A DNA stretch of 51,401 nucleotides from CAYUNT01 sp964446285. GTDB lineage: Bacteria > Sumerlaeota > Sumerlaeia > SLMS01 > CAYUNT01. The stretch is taken from positions 1 through 51,401 of the forward strand of contig CAYUNT010000006.1 of NCBI GenBank assembly GCA_964446285.1, in the 5' to 3' direction. The translations under genes and the position numbers were made by a program. The notes under the pieces are model-generated. The model was not told the origin of the DNA, did not search any database, and saw only the letters and a list, made by a program, of their open reading frames with translations. Positions 49,724 through 51,401 of this stretch are shown here, piece by piece. Position 1 is the stretch's first letter. Each line of letters opens with the position of its first letter.

Positions 49724-51130
49724 CTAAATCTTGAACGTTTCGCCGCGTTTGGGGGTGGTGATTTCCACGCCGTCGCGCAGCGTGGAGCGGATTCTGCCCG
49801 CCAGCGCCTCGATCTGTTCCGGTTCGCCGTGGACGAGGAAAATCTTCTTAAGCGCGCGTCCGCGTTCGTTCACGCGCCAGACGAAATCGAGCAATTCCTC
49901 CGAGTCGGCGTGCGCGGAAAATCCTGTCATCACAACGACTTCCGCCTTGAGCGGCACTTCCTCGCCGAAGATGCGCACCACTGGCTCGCGTTCGACGATC
50001 TTGCGTCCGAGCGTGTTCTCGGCCTGGAATCCCGCGATCAGCACGCAGTTGCGCGGATTGTCGATCGAGTTGCGCAGGTGGTGCAGGATGCGCCCGGCTT
50101 CGCACATCCCCGAGGCCGCCAGGATAATCATCGGGTCTTCGCGGTCGTTGAGTTTCTTGCTCGCCTCGACACTGCGGATATATGTGAGCGTGGCGAATCC
50201 GAACGGGTCCTCGTCACGCAGCATCAGTTCGCGCGTCTGGCGATTGTAACACTCCGGATGATTGCGGAATATCTCCGTCACGTTGGTCGAAAGCGGGCTA
50301 TCGACATAGACCGGAACGCGCGGGAGTTCGCCCGCGTTCCAAAGCGAATTGAGCGTGTAGGTGATTTCCTGCGTGCGCCCGACGCTGAAGGCGGGAATGA
50401 TGAGTTTTCCGCGCCGGTCGATGACGCGCCGCACGAGGTCGCGCAAGGCATTTCGCAAGTCTTCGGCGGGTGGATGGCGCCGCCCACCGTAGGTGCTTTC
50501 GATGATGAGCACCTCCGTATCATTTGGAATATCCGCGGGACGCAAAATCGAGGGATTGGGCCTCCCGAGATCGCCCGAAAACACCACGCGGCGGCGCTGA
50601 CCGTTTTCCGCGAGGTCGAGTTCCACAATTGCCGAGCCGAGGATGTGGCCCGCATCGAGGAAGCGGCACGTGACGCCGTCGCCGATCGGCGTGCGCGCGT
50701 AGTAGCCGAGGCCAGTGAAGCGATTCATCACGGCGTCCACATCGCTGGCCGTATAGAGCGGCTTGACGGGCGCCTCGCCGCGCTTTGCGCGCTTGCGGTT
50801 CACGAACTCGACGTCGAGTTCCTGAATATGCGCCGAATCGTAAAGCAGCGCGCGTCCGAGATCGACCGTCGCGGATGTGGCCCAGATGGGGCCGTCGAAT
50901 CCGCGCCGGAAGGCTGTGGGGAGATTGCCCAGATGGTCGATGTGGCCGTGCGAGAGGATGACGCCATTCCACTGCGAGGGCGGTTCGGGAAAATCTTCAT
51001 TGCGCTCATAGTATTCGGCGCGCCGGCCCTGGAAAAGTCCGCAATCGAGCGCGTAGGTTTGCCCGGCATTTTTAAGCAGATGCAGCGATCCAGTTGTGGT
51101 TTGCGCCGCGCCCCAGAATTGAATTTCCAC
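49724..51130 (-). CDS. Beta-CASP metallo-beta-lactamase-fold ribonuclease
   Basis: 468 aa from a GTG at 51130, with GGAGG 8 bases upstream. Metallo-beta-lactamase fold with zinc motifs: GAAQTTTGSLHLL, ALDCGLFQGRR, ILSHGHIDHLGNLP (H-x-H-x-D-H), DAGHILGSAIVEL, VVFSGDLGRPNPSIL, VLIIESTYGGRRH. The beta-CASP insertion (about 230-370) has IIPAFSVGRTQEITYTL, and the C-terminal part has ILAASGMCEAGRILHHLRN, TGFSAHADSEELLDFV, and FLVHGEPEQIEALAGRI. The family processes or degrades RNA as endo- and 5'-3' exonuclease. Cytoplasmic, single gene. The start is followed upstream by a dispersed repeat element. Very clear family, RNA substrates unknown. Confidence 0.95.
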   Translation of the reverse strand: MEIQFWGAAQTTTGSLHLLKNAGQTYALDCGLFQGRRAEYYERNEDFPEPPSQWNGVILSHGHIDHLGNLPTAFRRGFDGPIWATSATVDLGRALLYDSAHIQELDVEFVNRKRAKRGEAPVKPLYTASDVDAVMNRFTGLGYYARTPIGDGVTCRFLDAGHILGSAIVELDLAENGQRRRVVFSGDLGRPNPSILRPADIPNDTEVLIIESTYGGRRHPPAEDLRNALRDLVRRVIDRRGKLIIPAFSVGRTQEITYTLNSLWNAGELPRVPVYVDSPLSTNVTEIFRNHPECYNRQTRELMLRDEDPFGFATLTYIRSVEASKKLNDREDPMIILAASGMCEAGRILHHLRNSIDNPRNCVLIAGFQAENTLGRKIVEREPVVRIFGEEVPLKAEVVVMTGFSAHADSEELLDFVWRVNERGRALKKIFLVHGEPEQIEALAGRIRSTLRDGVEITTPKRGETFKI

Positions 51131-51228
51131 AATCAGCCTCCGGTTGGGAAAATGTGCGCCTTTGAGTTTCTCGTCCAGGAATTTCCTCAGGAACGGACCG
51201 AGATGACAGCAGCTATCAGTTTATAGAA

Positions 51229-51334
51229 TATCTTGGGCGGGACGCCCAAGCCACCAAATCCGCGCGCCGCCAACGCTGGTGCCTTGGACGTCTCGTCCAA
51301 GATTTTCTTTCCACAAAGAGCCTTCATGCTGCCT
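51229..51334. repeat. Composite CTTGGACG/CGTCCAAG repeat element, copy 2
   Basis: CTTGGGCG-gga-CGCCCAAG near 51232-51250 and CTTGGACG-tct-CGTCCAAG near 51283-51301, followed by TTCATGCTGCCT. Inverted relative to the copy at 30730-30843, with the same order of parts; the spacer between palindromes differs in sequence and length. Lies upstream of the RNase gene. The remaining bases to the window end show no gene. Confidence 0.85.
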
Positions 51335-51401
51335 CAAGCGGACCCCGAGAAATCCTCTGGAATGCCCCCCCACCGCCCTTAGAGCGCCCCGCCCTCTATG
51401 T

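Noticed and set aside
1..51401. tRNA or rRNA genes
   Set aside because: I looked through the intergenic regions and saw no tRNA-like cloverleaf or conserved rRNA segment; a dedicated scan could still find one.

Overview
The window is GC-rich (about 60% by eye) chromosomal DNA from an uncultured-type bacterium. Large secreted proteins, a pseudopilin helix of the AAIAVPNFLEAQ type, EutN/CcmL shell-vertex genes, GH38 and DUF4091 hydrolases, DUF1573 and rhodanese neighbours, and many small dispersed intergenic repeats suggest the Planctomycetota / Sumerlaeota (BRC1) / Hydrogenedentota neighbourhood. No rRNA or single-copy phylogenetic marker was placed, so this assignment is an inference.

Layout. 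3-892: frameshifted AbiEii-type toxin remnant. 926-13308 (minus): two very large secreted, beta-rich, membrane-anchored proteins. The first, 2801 aa, looks like two related secreted units fused around an embedded pseudopilin-like module. The second, 1199 aa, is a stand-alone third unit. 13570-20509: two methyltransferases, DUF1573 and rhodanese proteins, a Wzt-like polysaccharide-export ATPase, and directly after it a coiled-coil methyltransferase whose 25-residue repeats suggest a chain-length ruler. 20517-25629: radical SAM/B12-type enzyme, uracil phosphoribosyltransferase, a small pilin-like anchored protein and a large exported protein. 25795-30582: a GH38-like protein lacking the usual nucleophile and a DUF4091 hydrolase, convergent. 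31121-33772: sucC and sucD separated by an unusual 600-base gap. 34039-39313: glycosyltransferase, OB-like exported protein, and an overlapping three-gene set (FHA, metallophosphoesterase, membrane peptidase). 39624-41051: three bacterial microcompartment vertex (BMC-P) genes without hexamers. 41255-51130: panC, a multi-spanning transporter, HAD phosphatase, a lipoprotein, enolase, a GspB-like protein and a beta-CASP RNase.

Functional themes are the cell envelope and secretion (giant proteins, GspB, pseudopilin modules, lipoprotein), surface polysaccharide (Wzt, ruler-like methyltransferase, GT4, glycoside hydrolases), and central metabolism (SucCD, Eno, PanC, Upp). Between genes, and in three cases inside or at the end of a gene, lie at least four dispersed repeat families: (a) GTC-phased nonamer arrays, (b) hairpins of the CACGAAGACAC type, (c) a composite palindrome built on CTTGGACG/CGTCCAAG, (d) hairpins of the CCCAGG/CCTGGG type.

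All calls come from reading the sequence. Family names rest on remembered motifs, not on a search.
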